Positions 1-12,400 of a stretch of DNA of 64,000 nucleotides are shown piece by piece. Numbering within the stretch: the stretch's first letter is position 1; every line of letters starts with the position of its first letter. The DNA comes from Sipunculus nudus (lineage: Eukaryota; Annelida; Sipuncula; Golfingiida; Sipunculidae), in contig CM049313.1 of the NCBI GenBank assembly GCA_026874595.1, forward strand, positions 19,527,508 to 19,591,507. Reading direction: 5' to 3'. Below the pieces are notes generated by a model, which saw only the letters and a program-made list of their open reading frames with translations, did not search any database and had not been told where the DNA came from. The position numbers and the translations under genes were made by a program.

Positions 1-94
1 GCCTTGGATATTTGCTGTCTTAATGAAAGTTATTCCTCTTGCAAAGAAAACCTTAAATTCTTCAAGATTGCATTATAATAACAAATAATTATTA

Positions 95-431
95 GGCCAA
101 GAAAAATTAAAGGTATGGTTCTCAGGCACCACCCGCATCAATTTTAAACCCCTGCATCAAAAATTTTTATTTTGATTTTCAATAAAACCTTTCCAATTTA
201 GAGCTGCTGCCGCTCCGACATTTCTTTCAAGAAGATAAAACCATACAATTTCCTTTGTTTTGTAGTGCTTTTACTTATTTAGCAAAATAAAACTGTTATT
301 TTCATGCTTTTCCCTTATCATTTGACATTTTTATCGAAACATCCAAAAAATATAAAATTAAAAAAGCGCCTGCCCGCATTGATTTCTGAAAAAAAGTGCC
401 TGAGAACCATACCTTTTTTTTTATTTTTGCC
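95..431. mobile_element. PIF/Harbinger-like MITE, copy 1
   Basis: Inverted ends GGCCAA... and AAGGTATGGTTCTCAGGCAC at the left, with the reverse complement at the right, and a 3-bp TTA duplication at 92-94 and 432-434. 337 bp with no coding capacity. The TTA target and 3-bp duplication suggest PIF/Harbinger. A 336-bp sibling lies at 4269-4604. Confidence 0.8.
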
Positions 432-434
432 TTA

Positions 435-1316
435 TCAAAGAGTTCACTCTTGTTCACTCGAGGTTGTCACAAACATGCCATAGACCTATCCTAGAAACAT
501 CAGTGGAAGAAATTTTTAGTAATATGACATGGGAGAGAAGCTAAAAGAAACATGTTTTTTTATTCTATTAAAGTACTGATGAACAAAATAATACTGTACA
601 AAAGGTAATCACAGATACCAGGTAACCAGCAGTATTTTAATATTTCTGTACTATTTGTATTTAATCAGATGATTTGCATGGTTATGGCATTTTCATCTTT
701 ATAACCAACTGATATCTTTTGAATTAAAATAAATTATAAATTACATGCAGAAGGAAGTGTACAGCTGTGTCACCTTGTGCACTTATATGTGTGAAAAAGT
801 GCTTATGAACCCAAATGTGCTTACATGCACATGTGTGTAAACTGCCAGAAGTGTATATTGTGGAGCTAGTTAGATCATAGAGTGATATCATTTTATCAGG
901 CATCCCTTAGTTCAAGCATATAGGCACATACACTTAAATGTTTTTGGACACTTTGGTACAATGCAGTTACAAAATCATATGAGCAATTTTCATGCATGTA
1001 AGCATTTATCTGCACATTGATTTAGCAAATATTGAATTAAGTTATGCAATGTAATTTTGAGTGAAGTCTGCAATACCAGCTTGTATACTTAATACAAACA
1101 AATGTTTCAGAGTGGTATTTATATAGTTATAATCATAATTATCATTGTAATAATAATAATATTTCAGAGTAGTGTGGCACTTCCTGAAGCAGACCCTAGG
1201 ATTGACAAGGAAGGTCTGCACAGAGCTCAGCAGAGTCACTGAAACTGCAGACCTGGCTGTAACAACAATGCCGTTAAGGTTTGTTTTACCCTTACCGAAA
1301 GTTTTTATAAGTGCCA
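435..1316. other. AT-rich non-coding stretch, nothing recognised
   Basis: No exon, RNA gene or structured repeat seen beyond short AT-rich runs. Presumably intron or intergenic DNA upstream of exon 1. Confidence 0.5.
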
Positions 1317-1690
1317 TATATGTGAAAGTTATATGGCACATTTAAGGCACATATATGTGCCATATATGTCCCTTATATCCAACCTTATAACTCCCATATA
1401 TGTCACATATATGTCTGGTATATGGATTTTATATGCAAATTAGGTAGGAGCCTTATATGTCACATATATGGGCCTTATATGTCACTTATAAGGCTTCCAC
1501 ATATAGGTCCCCTATAACTCCCATATATGTCCCATATATGTCCCTTATAACTCCCATATATGTCCCATATATGTGCCTTGTAACTCCCATATATGTGCCT
1601 TATAACTCCCATATATGTGACATATATGTGACATATATGGGACTTATAAGTGCCATATATGTCCCTTATAAATGACATATAACTCATACA
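1317..1690. repeat. AT-rich satellite array (CATATATGTCCC-type), left copy
   Basis: Irregular tandem array of short units such as CATATATGTCCC and TTATAACTCC. Nearly self-complementary, so open frames on both strands are artefacts. A related array, in roughly opposite orientation, lies at 5555-5870. Confidence 0.85.
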
Positions 1691-2062
1691 AGTCCAGTGT
1701 ATGCACCTTCTGTGCTGTTTGTCAATAGCTCAGTTACTATCTGTTGTATGTTCTGTTTTGAAAGGTGTTTACTCTTTTCTTTATTACACAAGCAATTACT
1801 TTAGATGATAGAAATTAAGGTTTGTGTGTGTGTGTGGTGAGCTTCCTGCACTGTGCCATTCCTTGAAATCAATGCTGGCCTGCAGTCACACTGGGGGTCA
1901 TCAACTTCATACAGTCATATGGACGCAAACACATGAAACATAAAAGTAAGAAAATACAATAGCCAAAATTAATGTTTATTTACACATTTGTAAACTGAAA
2001 ATAATATTTTCATAAGATTTTTAAAACTCCCTGGTTCAGTCAGATTTGAGAGTGTTGTCATT

Positions 2063-2137
2063 TTAGGAAATGAAGGCTGGAAGGAAATATACACCCTTGC
2101 CACACTCTAAATCCTTTTCTGTCCCCTCCTGTTTGAC
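2063..2137 (-). CDS. Possible terminal coding exon of a minus-strand gene
   Basis: On the complement: acceptor TTGTTTTTGCAG, then an open frame VKQEGTEKDLECGKGVYFLP-AFIS ending in TAA. An AATAAA (complement of 1975-1980) follows 83 bp after the stop. Phase 0 matches the candidate exon at 2747-2819. No family is recognised; this could be chance. Confidence 0.28.
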   Translation of the reverse strand, partial: VKQEGTEKDLECGKGVYFLPAFIS

Positions 2138-2746
2138 CTGCAAAAACAAATGTTACCAGTCTAAGTATACACATATAGTCATTATTGCTCAAAATAATTA
2201 TTTTATTAAATAAGTTTAAAGATAATCTTTTTACATTGATGTTTAGTATTGCTTTTCTTAACATAAACATTAGTTTACCTTATCTGGAGGCAACACACAA
2301 GTCAAAAAAGGAAAAGAATTTATTTCACTGAAAGTACATCTGCTCTCTATATAGGGGTTTTAAATGTTCTGAAAATATGCCTGTTTAACATTTAGGATTA
2401 TAAATAAATACAGTTGGGCTTCTCAATTACTAGCAGAGGAAGAGTTTTCCAGTTATACAGAGTATATACAAACATTACAGATTATTAAATATACTGGTCA
2501 CGGGACAGACACTGTGGCCTAAAGATGCTCATAGGTTCAGAAAGTAGGTTACTCAGTTGAAACAATTTTAACATGTAAGCAGTTATATTAATATCCCATA
2601 TGCACAATAAATGTTAACCACCAAATTTTCACTTCAAATATGGTAAGTTCCAGCTATTTGATAAAAAAAAACCTTACAATTCATAACATTTCCCATTTGC
2701 TAAAAGATTTAAATGTTCCTTTATATGATAAACTGAATATGCTTAC

Positions 2747-2819
2747 CAGACAATTCTTGCAAGGGCTGGAGATATCTGGGCTCTCCTTATACTTTCTGCA
2801 CCATTTCTTCATACTGGTT
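2747..2819 (-). CDS. Possible penultimate exon of a minus-strand gene
   Basis: On the complement: acceptor TTACTTTTCTTAG, 73 nt, donor CTG|gtaagc. In the frame that joins exon 2063-2137 it reads TSMKKWCRKYKESPDISSPC then KNCL. I found no convincing upstream exon with the required phase, so this remains weak. Confidence 0.25.
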
Positions 2820-4268
2820 CTAAGAAAAGTAAAGAAATCATTACAAATCATAGAAACAAAGGTTGTTGGAAATAAATAATTAATAACATGGAGTCTTGCA
2901 TATTTTGACATTTAAGTAGACAAATTATTTGACTTAAAAAGGGCCTCACATCAATAATATTACTAAAACAGTACATCAATGAAATATTGGTGGTCAGTAA
3001 TGTTCAAAATGACGTCTTGATCTTTTATGGTGAAATGGCACTAATACACGTACATGTTAAAAGAAATCATTCAAGGTGGACTAAAAACCAATTCTTGATT
3101 AACCTGTAAATTGAACCAGATTTGATTTCTCTTTGGGAATCAAAATAGTACGGTACCTAATGAAATCATCTGATCCTTAGTGAAACAAATTCCCAAATTA
3201 TTATGCTTTTTCTTTTGTAATGAAAGTGAATATGTCAGAAAAACCTCAAAGGAAAAGAAAAGTCAGAGGACCAAGCCCTTTAAAGTGCTCATGACCTTTA
3301 TAAAGAGTGTTCTTGATCTTCTGATGTCAAATTCAGATTAAATTCATACATATGGTTATGAATGGTTTATGGATTGTTATGAAACATAGTGTGTTGTGTA
3401 TCAAATTGTTAATTAATTGGTGTTTACATTATATGTAAATGACATGTAGAAAGGCATATTACCAAATTAAAGCTTAATTTAGGAGCTTTTGTGTGATAGA
3501 CTCCAGTAGTAAAAAAATATTTGATTAGTTGAAATGTTTTGGTTGAGTACAGCAAACGTCTCTTCAATTTAAAAAAGAAAAACATTTACCAAAATTGAGA
3601 CAGTGGCTGTAAATTCAGCAATGATCAACAGTGTTAATGTTTACTTTGCCTGAAAGAAAAACTTTTAAATATTGTATAATTAAACATTTTTAATCATATT
3701 ATAACTTTTGGGCACTCTAGCAAGACAGAAAAATTCAAGTCAATTTGGAAAATGGAAAGGAACATTATTACCTTGTAGCAGCTTTTTCTTTTCATGACCC
3801 AGAGTTCAGCTAAATAATAACATGGTCAATAGCCATGCATAGGTTCAACAAATAAAATGGTAGTATGTGGCACTCAAAGCATTTGTGTGCCGATTAAGCT
3901 TTATGTAGGTTGACTGATCAACCCTTTACAGGTAGGGGACATTCAGAAATTACATCAATATGTAACTTTAGGGCCTGCTGCTGACTCTTGATTTTTCCAC
4001 ACCCTATTGCAAATAGCACCACTGAAAAGAATATGTTCTTAGCTTCCTGTTGGTGCATAGAACATGCACATTGTCACTATATAGGGGCAACAGCATCAGC
4101 TTTTTGTAGAAAATGTGGTATTTTGTAAAAATGGGCCACTAAATAGGAAATGTTATCTTAAAACACACAAATTCTGTTTTTGCAGGGCAAACCAAGATAG
4201 GTGAAGTCATCTTTATGCAATCACTGGTTTACTATGCAAAAATAACTTAAATAATGCAAGATTACTTA

Positions 4269-4604
4269 GGCCAAAATAAAAAAAAGGTATGGTTCTCAGG
4301 CACTTTTTTCCAGAAATCAATGCGGGCGGGCGGTTTTTTTATTTTTATTTTTTTGAATGTTTCGATAAAAATGTCAAATGAAAAGGGAAAAACATGATAA
4401 TAACAGATTTATTTTGCTAAACAAGCTAAAGTACTACATAACAAAGGAAATTGTATGATTTTATCAACTTGAAAGAAATATCCGAGCGGCTGCAGCTCAA
4501 AATCGGTAAGTTTCAGTTGAAAATCAAAATAAAAATTTTTGATGCGGGGGGTTAAAATTGATGCGGGCGGTGCCTGAGAACCATACCTTTAATTTTTTTT
4601 GGCC
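4269..4604. mobile_element. PIF/Harbinger-like MITE, copy 2
   Basis: Same ends as 95-431 (AAGGTATGGTTCTCAGGCAC inverted), with TTA duplicated at 4266-4268 and 4605-4607. The interior is homologous but in the opposite orientation to copy 1. Confidence 0.82.
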
Positions 4605-5554
4605 TTACCAATGAGACATTTTTTCAGCTATACATTCCCCTTCTGCTTGAGTAGCTTGACAAAGAACTTCTCTTTAAAGTGTGTACTCCCTTAACGGTTA
4701 CCGGATGTTATCATTCAGATGTAAACTGACTCTGCATGCCTTAGTTGTGCACAGCCTGTACAGTATTCATGTGACGTCACCACTATTCCAGGGCAGGGTA
4801 CAGTAAGGTCAATGGCCCATTGTAGAGAGTGCTTGTACAGCAAGCTTGTCTGCTGGGGGGGGGGGGGGAGTTACATATACTTGTGAAATTTACTGATTAG
4901 AATGCTGGTTATTGTCACAATAAGAATGCAGATACTTATTCTTTTTAAGTACCTCTGCTTTATCAATGCTGTTGATTTTCAGTGGCAATATTTTACTGCT
5001 AAAATGTGTGGGTGCTGAGCTGTTTCTAAAACCAATATGATATTAGGTTAATGCCTATGTATTCCCATAATTGGTCAGTGGCACACTACATCAGTACCCT
5101 TTGTTCTGTATTTATGAAGTAGTTATCAATTGCAATTAGATCCTGAAGTACTTGTATATACACTACATTCCAAAAGAATTATTTTTTCTTATAATTATCA
5201 AGGGCACAAATTATAACCTATGTGAAATATAGTCAAATTATTTTTTGTATTGTGTTTTGAGTAATAATGTTTTACTGAATGCATGTACTATATGTACTAT
5301 ATTTTACACTTCTTAATGTATAAGTCAGATGAAAAAAAAAATTATTTATAGTATTATTTTTCTAATATACATAAAGTTCTGAGGAACCTGGTTATTTTGA
5401 TACCCATTTTAACATACTTCTTCAGTATTTATTATTCAATTATAATTCATTTTCTTAAAACCATAATGGAGCTGGGACTTAGAAGTTTCTGCAGCATTTG
5501 TGTTCCCTTGGAAAATGTCTAAGTCCTATCTTGTAGAACAGTAAGCTCACAGTA
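4605..5554. other. Non-coding stretch with a G14 homopolymer
   Basis: Homopolymer of about 14 G at 4855-4868; otherwise unremarkable AT-rich DNA. No exon recognised. Confidence 0.5.
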
Positions 5555-5870
5555 TATAAACTTATAACTGACATATAACTGACATATAACTGACATATAC
5601 AGAACCCCTTCACGTTCACCTCCCTTATATCTCCCATACAAGTCACATATAAATGAAATGTACAGAATGGCCTCATGTGCAACTCCCTTATAACTGACAT
5701 ATAACAAACATACAACTCCTTTATAACTCACATATAACAATGCCTGACTAAACATATAGCTGCAATATACATATAACTCACATACATAGCATTTATATGG
5801 GAAATATATGTCCCTTATAAAGGACATATAAGGCCCATATAAGGGACATATAAGGCACATATATGTGAGT
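5555..5870. repeat. AT-rich satellite array, right copy
   Basis: Units like TTATAACTGACATATAACTG and CATATAAGGGACATATAAGG. The outer flank (5875-5900, reading ...CGTAAGGGTAGCC) resembles the complement of the left array's outer flank (about 1280-1305, ...TTTACCCTTACCG). The two arrays may therefore be inverted ends of one element. Confidence 0.75.
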
Positions 5871-6377
5871 ACTTTCCATTTTCGTAAGGGTAGCCATGCT
5901 TACCAGAATGGGGGACATTGATTTTGGTTTTTCTGTCTGTCTGTCCCTCTGTTTGTCCATCAGGTATTATTTTCTGTGCAATAACTTTCCTAAATATCAT
6001 CAGATTTCATTTAATCTGGGTCAGTGATTGCTCTCTTGCATACCTTGGTTGGGATTGATTTTGGAGTATCTGTCTGGAAATTTATTATCACCATTTCCAA
6101 AGCAAACAAAAATTTTTCCCTTTTGTTCTTAATTCACAATGAATATTATGATAGGTGGGGACATCTTCAGGGGACAATGAAAACTAAAACTTATTGAGAA
6201 GGCAAGCATGAAGATCCCAGGAAGCTAAATAGAGGTGGAAGTGGAGGACATAAATTCCACAGATTTGCTTGTTTTCAGTATATGCACAATAGACATGCAT
6301 TCATATGTAAATGTAAAATGTTACAAATTGAAATTGAAAAGAACTATTGGACCATGTTCAATTATTCTTTTGTCCAG
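5871..6377. other. Non-coding stretch upstream of exon 1
   Basis: Contains a short CTGTCTGTCTG run at 5930-5945 and otherwise nothing recognisable apart from the acceptor of exon 1. Confidence 0.5.
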
Positions 6378-6486
6378 TTCAACTCCAAACTCCATGTACA
6401 AGAAACAAACATCTCAAGAAGACCAAAGCTTCACCATACCTCAGAATCTGCACTACCTCCAGAACAGTGCCCTCATCTTTGCCCAG
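6378..6486 (+). CDS. ITPR-like: ITPR-like exon 1 of window
   Basis: 109 nt. The acceptor follows the pyrimidine-rich tract ending TTTTGTCCAG; the donor is CAG|gtaatt. The first base completes a codon from an upstream exon that is not in the window or was not recognised. Translation ends QNLHYLQNSALIFAQ and joins in phase 0 to exon 2. This is the least certain exon because it has no strong motif. Confidence 0.65.
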
Positions 6487-9400
6487 GTAATTTGATGATA
6501 CATGCATTTTGAGAAAAATTCTTTATTTTGTCATAACAAGTAATTCATGCACACACAAACATGCACAAATTATATTTTAAATAGATTAAAAAATCAAACA
6601 GTGCTAAGTTGTGTCCTTGTATGGATTTATCACAATTTGATATTCTTGACAATTTGCTTGCACGAAATGCTCTTGCAGACATGCATTAATATCAAGTGTT
6701 CAGATTGATAAAGTTAATTCACTTAAATTGTTTCTTCACACTGACTCGCAGCTTATGTCATCTAACAACATTTTCAAAGAGCTTATCAGTTCCTTGTATT
6801 TTAAGATATTGATAATCTGACACACACCAGACACAAAACTTTTTCTTCTAAGTATGCATATATCATATTTTTTCAAGGTGCTAAATAATCATTTTTTACA
6901 CCAACAAGTATTAATTTCTGTTGCAGACATTCTTCCTAAGGTTTTACAAACCTGACAAAGAGCTGTATCCGGAGGAAGTGGAGCTGTTCCGCAAGTTCAA
7001 CACTTCTGTGCAGGTACGCCTGAAGGTTTGATGTTATTTACAGATTGCTAAAGAAATACACACTGTTATTCACAACATTTGACTGTCTGGTAACACACCA
7101 GAAATGATTATTCCAGTATTTCTTACCAAACTTTTAGAAGTTAACAGTTCTATAAATCAAGTTGACTAAGAGTGATCATTATTAGTACTTGTATAGAAGA
7201 CTAGATTCACAGTGAAGCCCATTTGCCATTTTAATACTTATTTTACTTAGAATGAGGATGCATGTTTTTGTTTGGACAAAATCTTTGAAGACCTACATGC
7301 ATTTCACTAAAATAAATATTGCTCTAACCTATATTGACATTTTAAGGATACAAATGGTGATGTGATTTAAGATAGTAACGGTGTCGGTTTGTCTTTAAAG
7401 GCACTGGAAAGGATGCTTGCTGGAGGAACTGTCAAGAAAAAAGTTGAGGAGCTGCATCGCCTGTGGCAGGGCCAGGTATGGTACCACTTCTGGTTGACAT
7501 TGGTACAGTAGAGGGTCATTTATCTGAAATGCTCATTGGACAGGGTTTTTGTTTGGATAAATGATCGTTCAGAAAAAATGATACCGCAAGATTCACCATG
7601 ATTGCAAACCTGCCTCCAAGCCCTGGGCTTTACTAGTACTGACAGACACAGTTTAATGAAGCTTGTCCAAAATGAACGTTAGCAACAGCATTTTTGTTAG
7701 GTTTTCCATTAGTTCAATCAATTTATCATGTTAAATTCATTGAGATTATTGCTAATTGTCCTGGAGAATCAGAATTTTGGATAAACAGTCATAATTTCAG
7801 TTCTCAGTTTTTCAATTTCGGATAAATGTTTTTTTGGATAAATGATGTTCAGATAAACGATGCTACACTGTTATTAAATATACCACTCCAGGATTCTAAC
7901 TGAGTTTCAGCTCAGCCGTACTGATCAGGCACAGCTCATCATTTGGTCACTTTGCCGTTAGCAATATTGTAAAATGCTCTTGAACACTGAAGCTAAAATG
8001 GGGCCTTGAAAGTAGAGGGGTAAAGTCTCAGCTCATACTGTTGGTGACTCTCGTTTGATTCTTGACCTGGCTCTGAGAGTGGGTTGTATTGGCCTGTCCA
8101 AGTTAAGTGGTTTCTACTGGGCTCTCCAGTTTCCTCCACCTCAAGTCACCAATGAATCCCACCACCTGTTTCATTGAAAGTGCCTAGTATAAGTTATAAT
8201 AACCATTTGTAAAATCCATGTAAAATAAATAAAATTTAAGAAAAAAATGCAAGATTTTCTTCAGTAAACCAGTCAAAATATTGCTGTTGTGTTAACCACT
8301 GAAGATGTGTAATTTTTACCTCAGCTGACTGTAAGTCATCTGAGCTTTAGTGATCACTCTTTGTCTGTCGTCTATCTGTCTGTCCGTCTGTCCGTTAACC
8401 ACTGGATAATCATAACCACTGGAACTAAAATCTTGTAACTTGACATTCTGAGAGGTCCATGAAAAAACTCCTTGGAAACCAGACTGGGTGTGCCACCTCT
8501 ATTTTTTTCAAATTTTTACGATTTTTTTTTCTCTATTTTTGAGACTCTTAAAGATGCGGTTATCTGTCAACAGGGTACAAATCAAAACAACTGGACCTAG
8601 AATCTTCATTCTTGTCATGCAAGGAGGCCCATGGAAAGTGTCTGTGGAAACCTGAAATAAGGTCTCTGTTTCCCATATCCTTCAAGCTATAGGACTCACT
8701 AAGTATCCCTCAGAATAATGAACAGTTTGATACAAAAGCTGAAGTATCTGAACAACTAATGCAGAGATCACCATGATTCTTTGCGTGGATATTGATTATG
8801 GATTGTTTCATCAGTTTCTGCAGACTGGTGGTGCCACCTATATTTTATTCAATTTTTCAAATTTTTTACTATATTTTTGAGACCTTTAAGGATGCTGTCA
8901 TCTGTTAACATGGCACAAATTGTAACAACTGGACCTAGAATCTTCATTCTTGTCATGCAAGAAGGCCCATGAAAAGTGTCTGTGGAAACCTGAAATTGAT
9001 CTCTGTTACCAATATCCTTCAAGCTATAGGACTCCTAAGTATACCTCAGAATAATTGAAACTTTGATACAAATTCTGAAATATCTGAACAACTAATGTAG
9101 AGATCACCATGATTCTTTGCATCGATATTGACCATTAAGTGTTTTTATTAGCTCAGCTGACTATAAGTCATCTGAGCTATAGTTGTGGTCCTTTGTCCGT
9201 CGTTCGTCCGTCCGGCCGGCCGTCCGGCTGTTAACAGGGCACATTTTAAAACCGTTGGACCTATGAATCCAAAATTATACATACCATTAGATGTTCCCAA
9301 AATCTCCTACCATACCAAAAATTGAGCCATTAGGACTTCGTTCCTTCGAGATACTAAGGAAAAACATCCGTTTTCCATAAAAAAGCCATTGTTACACTTC

Positions 9401-12400
9401 AAGGCTGCCTAATATCAAAACCACTGATCTGTTCTTGGTCAAATTTAGTATTCATATTTTTCCATACATTTTCTATGAACATACCAAAAATTAGGTCAGT
9501 ATTGGGTATTATTTTGAAGTTATGGGCCCAAATATAATGCAATTTTTAAAAAATCAGGAAATATATTTACTCACCTAACATGAGAATTGCTGAAGCTGGA
9601 GACTTTTTTTTCAGGAATATAACTTTATTTAATCAAGATTCAATTATTTACCCAAAATTAGATCTGATTTTGCAAATTTTTCAAGTTATTAGAATAAATA
9701 AAAAATCAATACCTTAAATTTTGTCCACCAGGGTTACAATGATTAAAGTGCTCATTTCATAGTGTCCACAAAGTGGTGTATTGCTATGAAAGTGTGGATT
9801 TTCATCAGATAAGTAATTCCTTACTTCAGAAGAGTAAAAACTTCACCAGTGTGAAATCGACTATTAATTCCAGTTATAATATGACCCAATATGAGCTACA
9901 CTCTGGATATATAATGATTGCAGCTTAGAATTCTAATATTTTAACTTATATTTTCAGTTGTTTTATTACAAATTTATAAGACTTGTAAATAAAAAAAATG
10001 AATCAGATTTAAAACTATTAATGGAAAAAGTGGATATGCTAAAAAAAATAGGCTTATATATAAACTTAAATGCATTATTCCCTTGAAAGTGAAATAAATG
10101 TATTAGTCCATTCTGTCAACTTGCCTGTCCGTCTGTAAATTTTCCATATGCATCACAGTATCTCAAAACTTTTACTGTTTCCTCTGTGTAGTTCCTATGT
10201 ACGTGCCAGTAATTTAGTCAGTATTATAAAATTTAAAAAGTTATAATTTAAAAATATATTATTAGAAAAAATTAAATACATCTGTGTTTCTATTAAATAT
10301 CTATTTTCATACTTCAGGACTGGCGAATATCAAAACCACTCATCTGGTTTTCTTCATATTTACCATAAATATTCCTCTATATAACTTAAATTTTGCCCAA
10401 GTTTGACCATGGCATGTTTCTTTCTTGTAAGAACATTTGATTTACTTTTCACAGTCAATATAATTAGATTTAATCTGTTAAATTCTGAAATTTCAAAGTA
10501 AAAGCTTAAAAATTGTTCTAGTTATTGAAGTTTTTCTGAGGCTCTAATGTATTTTCATTTTGAACCTCATGACCAGCCATGTCTGGTCCCTACAGCCTTG
10601 CCTGGGTAAACTTATTAGTGATGCAACACTGCTGTCACAAATGTAGAATCACATATATATATGGCAACCCTGACCCCCCCCTCCCCACCCCAACAGATAT
10701 GTTGCATTAGTTACCGTAAAAAACCGCATATACGTCGAGAAATTTGTTCCCAAAAAATTATTTCAAGAAAGGGGAGTCGACTTATGTGCGGGTCTAAGCC
10801 TGAGAGGCAAAATTTTGCACGAACTTAGTCAAACTGCCGGCCTGAATGTCTTAACTGATCGACAACTAGATATCCGTTTCCGGTGAAGTCAGGTACACAA
10901 GTCACCTTTCGGTCCAAAAATACAGTCTAATAAGGTTTCCGAATATTTTTTTTTCAAATTTTGACCATTTACGCAGTTCTTTCATTTGATAATGCAGTAT
11001 ATTAAAATGTTTGCAATTTACATGGTTGATGACGACCAGGAAATGACCCGCGTATAGCTATAATGAGCTTCATTCACGGCGATTAAGTACGAGTGCAAGA
11101 GGCACGGGTATTGCGTAATCAGTTGGGATTTTATCCAGGGCATCGGCCCCTGTGTATTTGACAGCCAATTATGTTACAGTATTTCCCCACAAAAACATTT
11201 GGTGCTTGCGTAAGTTTGCAAACATGTAAACGGTAAAAGCCTGTGGGCCGTGGTATCTGAACTACAGACAGGTGACAGATGGCTGATTACAGCACCGATT
11301 AGCGCTCACTCGGTACGGGGATGGCTGCCTGTCCCAAGAAGCCCAAAACTAGGTCACGCTGTTCACCTGTGTACTTACACGCGGGGGAAATTATCACTCC
11401 GTTCGGAAGTTCCTACTTAAAAATCACCCCAAATCGTTGTGAATGACTGCGGCAGTGAGCAAAGCTCGGGGGAAAAAAATAGACCGAAGTTCAACCTGAC
11501 ATCGATATGGCTATGAACAAACGAACACAAAACCTGCAAGACTTAGTCAAAATTAGTACTCCACAGAATGTAAAATATATGATTCATTCACGAAAACTTT
11601 CATCAAAAAGATAGGAAAACGGAGTTTGATCAAAGAACGACTGTCGTGTTGTCCACATGTTGCCCTGGCTTCCGTGCTCTCACTCTGCGGTTCATTATGC
11701 TGGATACCTACGCTGCATATATGCAGAACTTTATATCGCATGTAATTTTTCATTAGTGCGTCCGTCTGTGGAGGCAAGGAAGACCGGAGTTAATTAAAAC
11801 TTGAATAAAACTGTCGTTTACGGCCTTGTGTTTTCGCAGAATGTGTAATAAAAATCATAAAATTCCTGCCCTTGATCCACGGATATGACCAAGCTGAGGA
11901 CAGCTTACACTGTCACGCGGCCTTATCAGGCGACTCGCTTGGTCGCGCGTTCTTTTCAATTTAGATTATATAAAATGTAGAGAAGTCCGCGACAATCCTG
12001 TTTTAATAACACGCTTAAATAATCATGTTTTTATTGATATCTGACACAAACAATCATTAGAAGTTTAAAATACATGAGCAATGACGGAAGGTGTGAGAAA
12101 TCCTTGGCTGTTCTATTATCGCGCACCTGCCGATTCTGGGTGTCAGACGATCTTCATTTCTGCAAAATACCTAAAGTATCGACCTGTTATATTTATTATT
12201 GTTAGAGTCTTCATGATGCCCAATAACTTTTAAATAGATTGCACAACAAAACGAATGACATTTTTACAGTTTAAAAAATATTGGAGTGGTATGAATGTCA
12301 AAAACGAGTGGCCAGCCATACAATTCACCTTTCCCCAGTGGCCTGTCACACTACTCTCGATGGTCATGTATGCTGCTTTAGACCGGTTTTAACCTCCAGA

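Larger units (their letters stand above)
1691..4268. other. AT-rich stretch containing two possible minus-strand exons
   Basis: Apart from the candidate minus-strand gene end at 2063-2819 and a (TG)n run near 1820, I see nothing recognisable here. Confidence 0.4.

Noticed and set aside
1457-1687. Open frames on both strands (70-72 codons) with Tyr/Ile/Met-rich repeats
   Set aside because: They are translations of the AT-rich satellite, which lacks stops because of its unit, not genes.
3765-3815. Minus-strand exon-like segment between good splice sites near 3770
   Set aside because: The phase needed to join the candidate exon at 2747-2819 contains a TGA.
5479-5860. Minus-strand frames of 78 and 113 codons
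   Set aside because: Same satellite type as at 1317-1690; repetitive Tyr/Val/Cys translation, no domain.
11553-11777. Minus-strand 74-codon frame inside the CCGTAAAAA transposon
   Set aside because: No transposase motif and not preserved in the sibling copy at 58598-60056.
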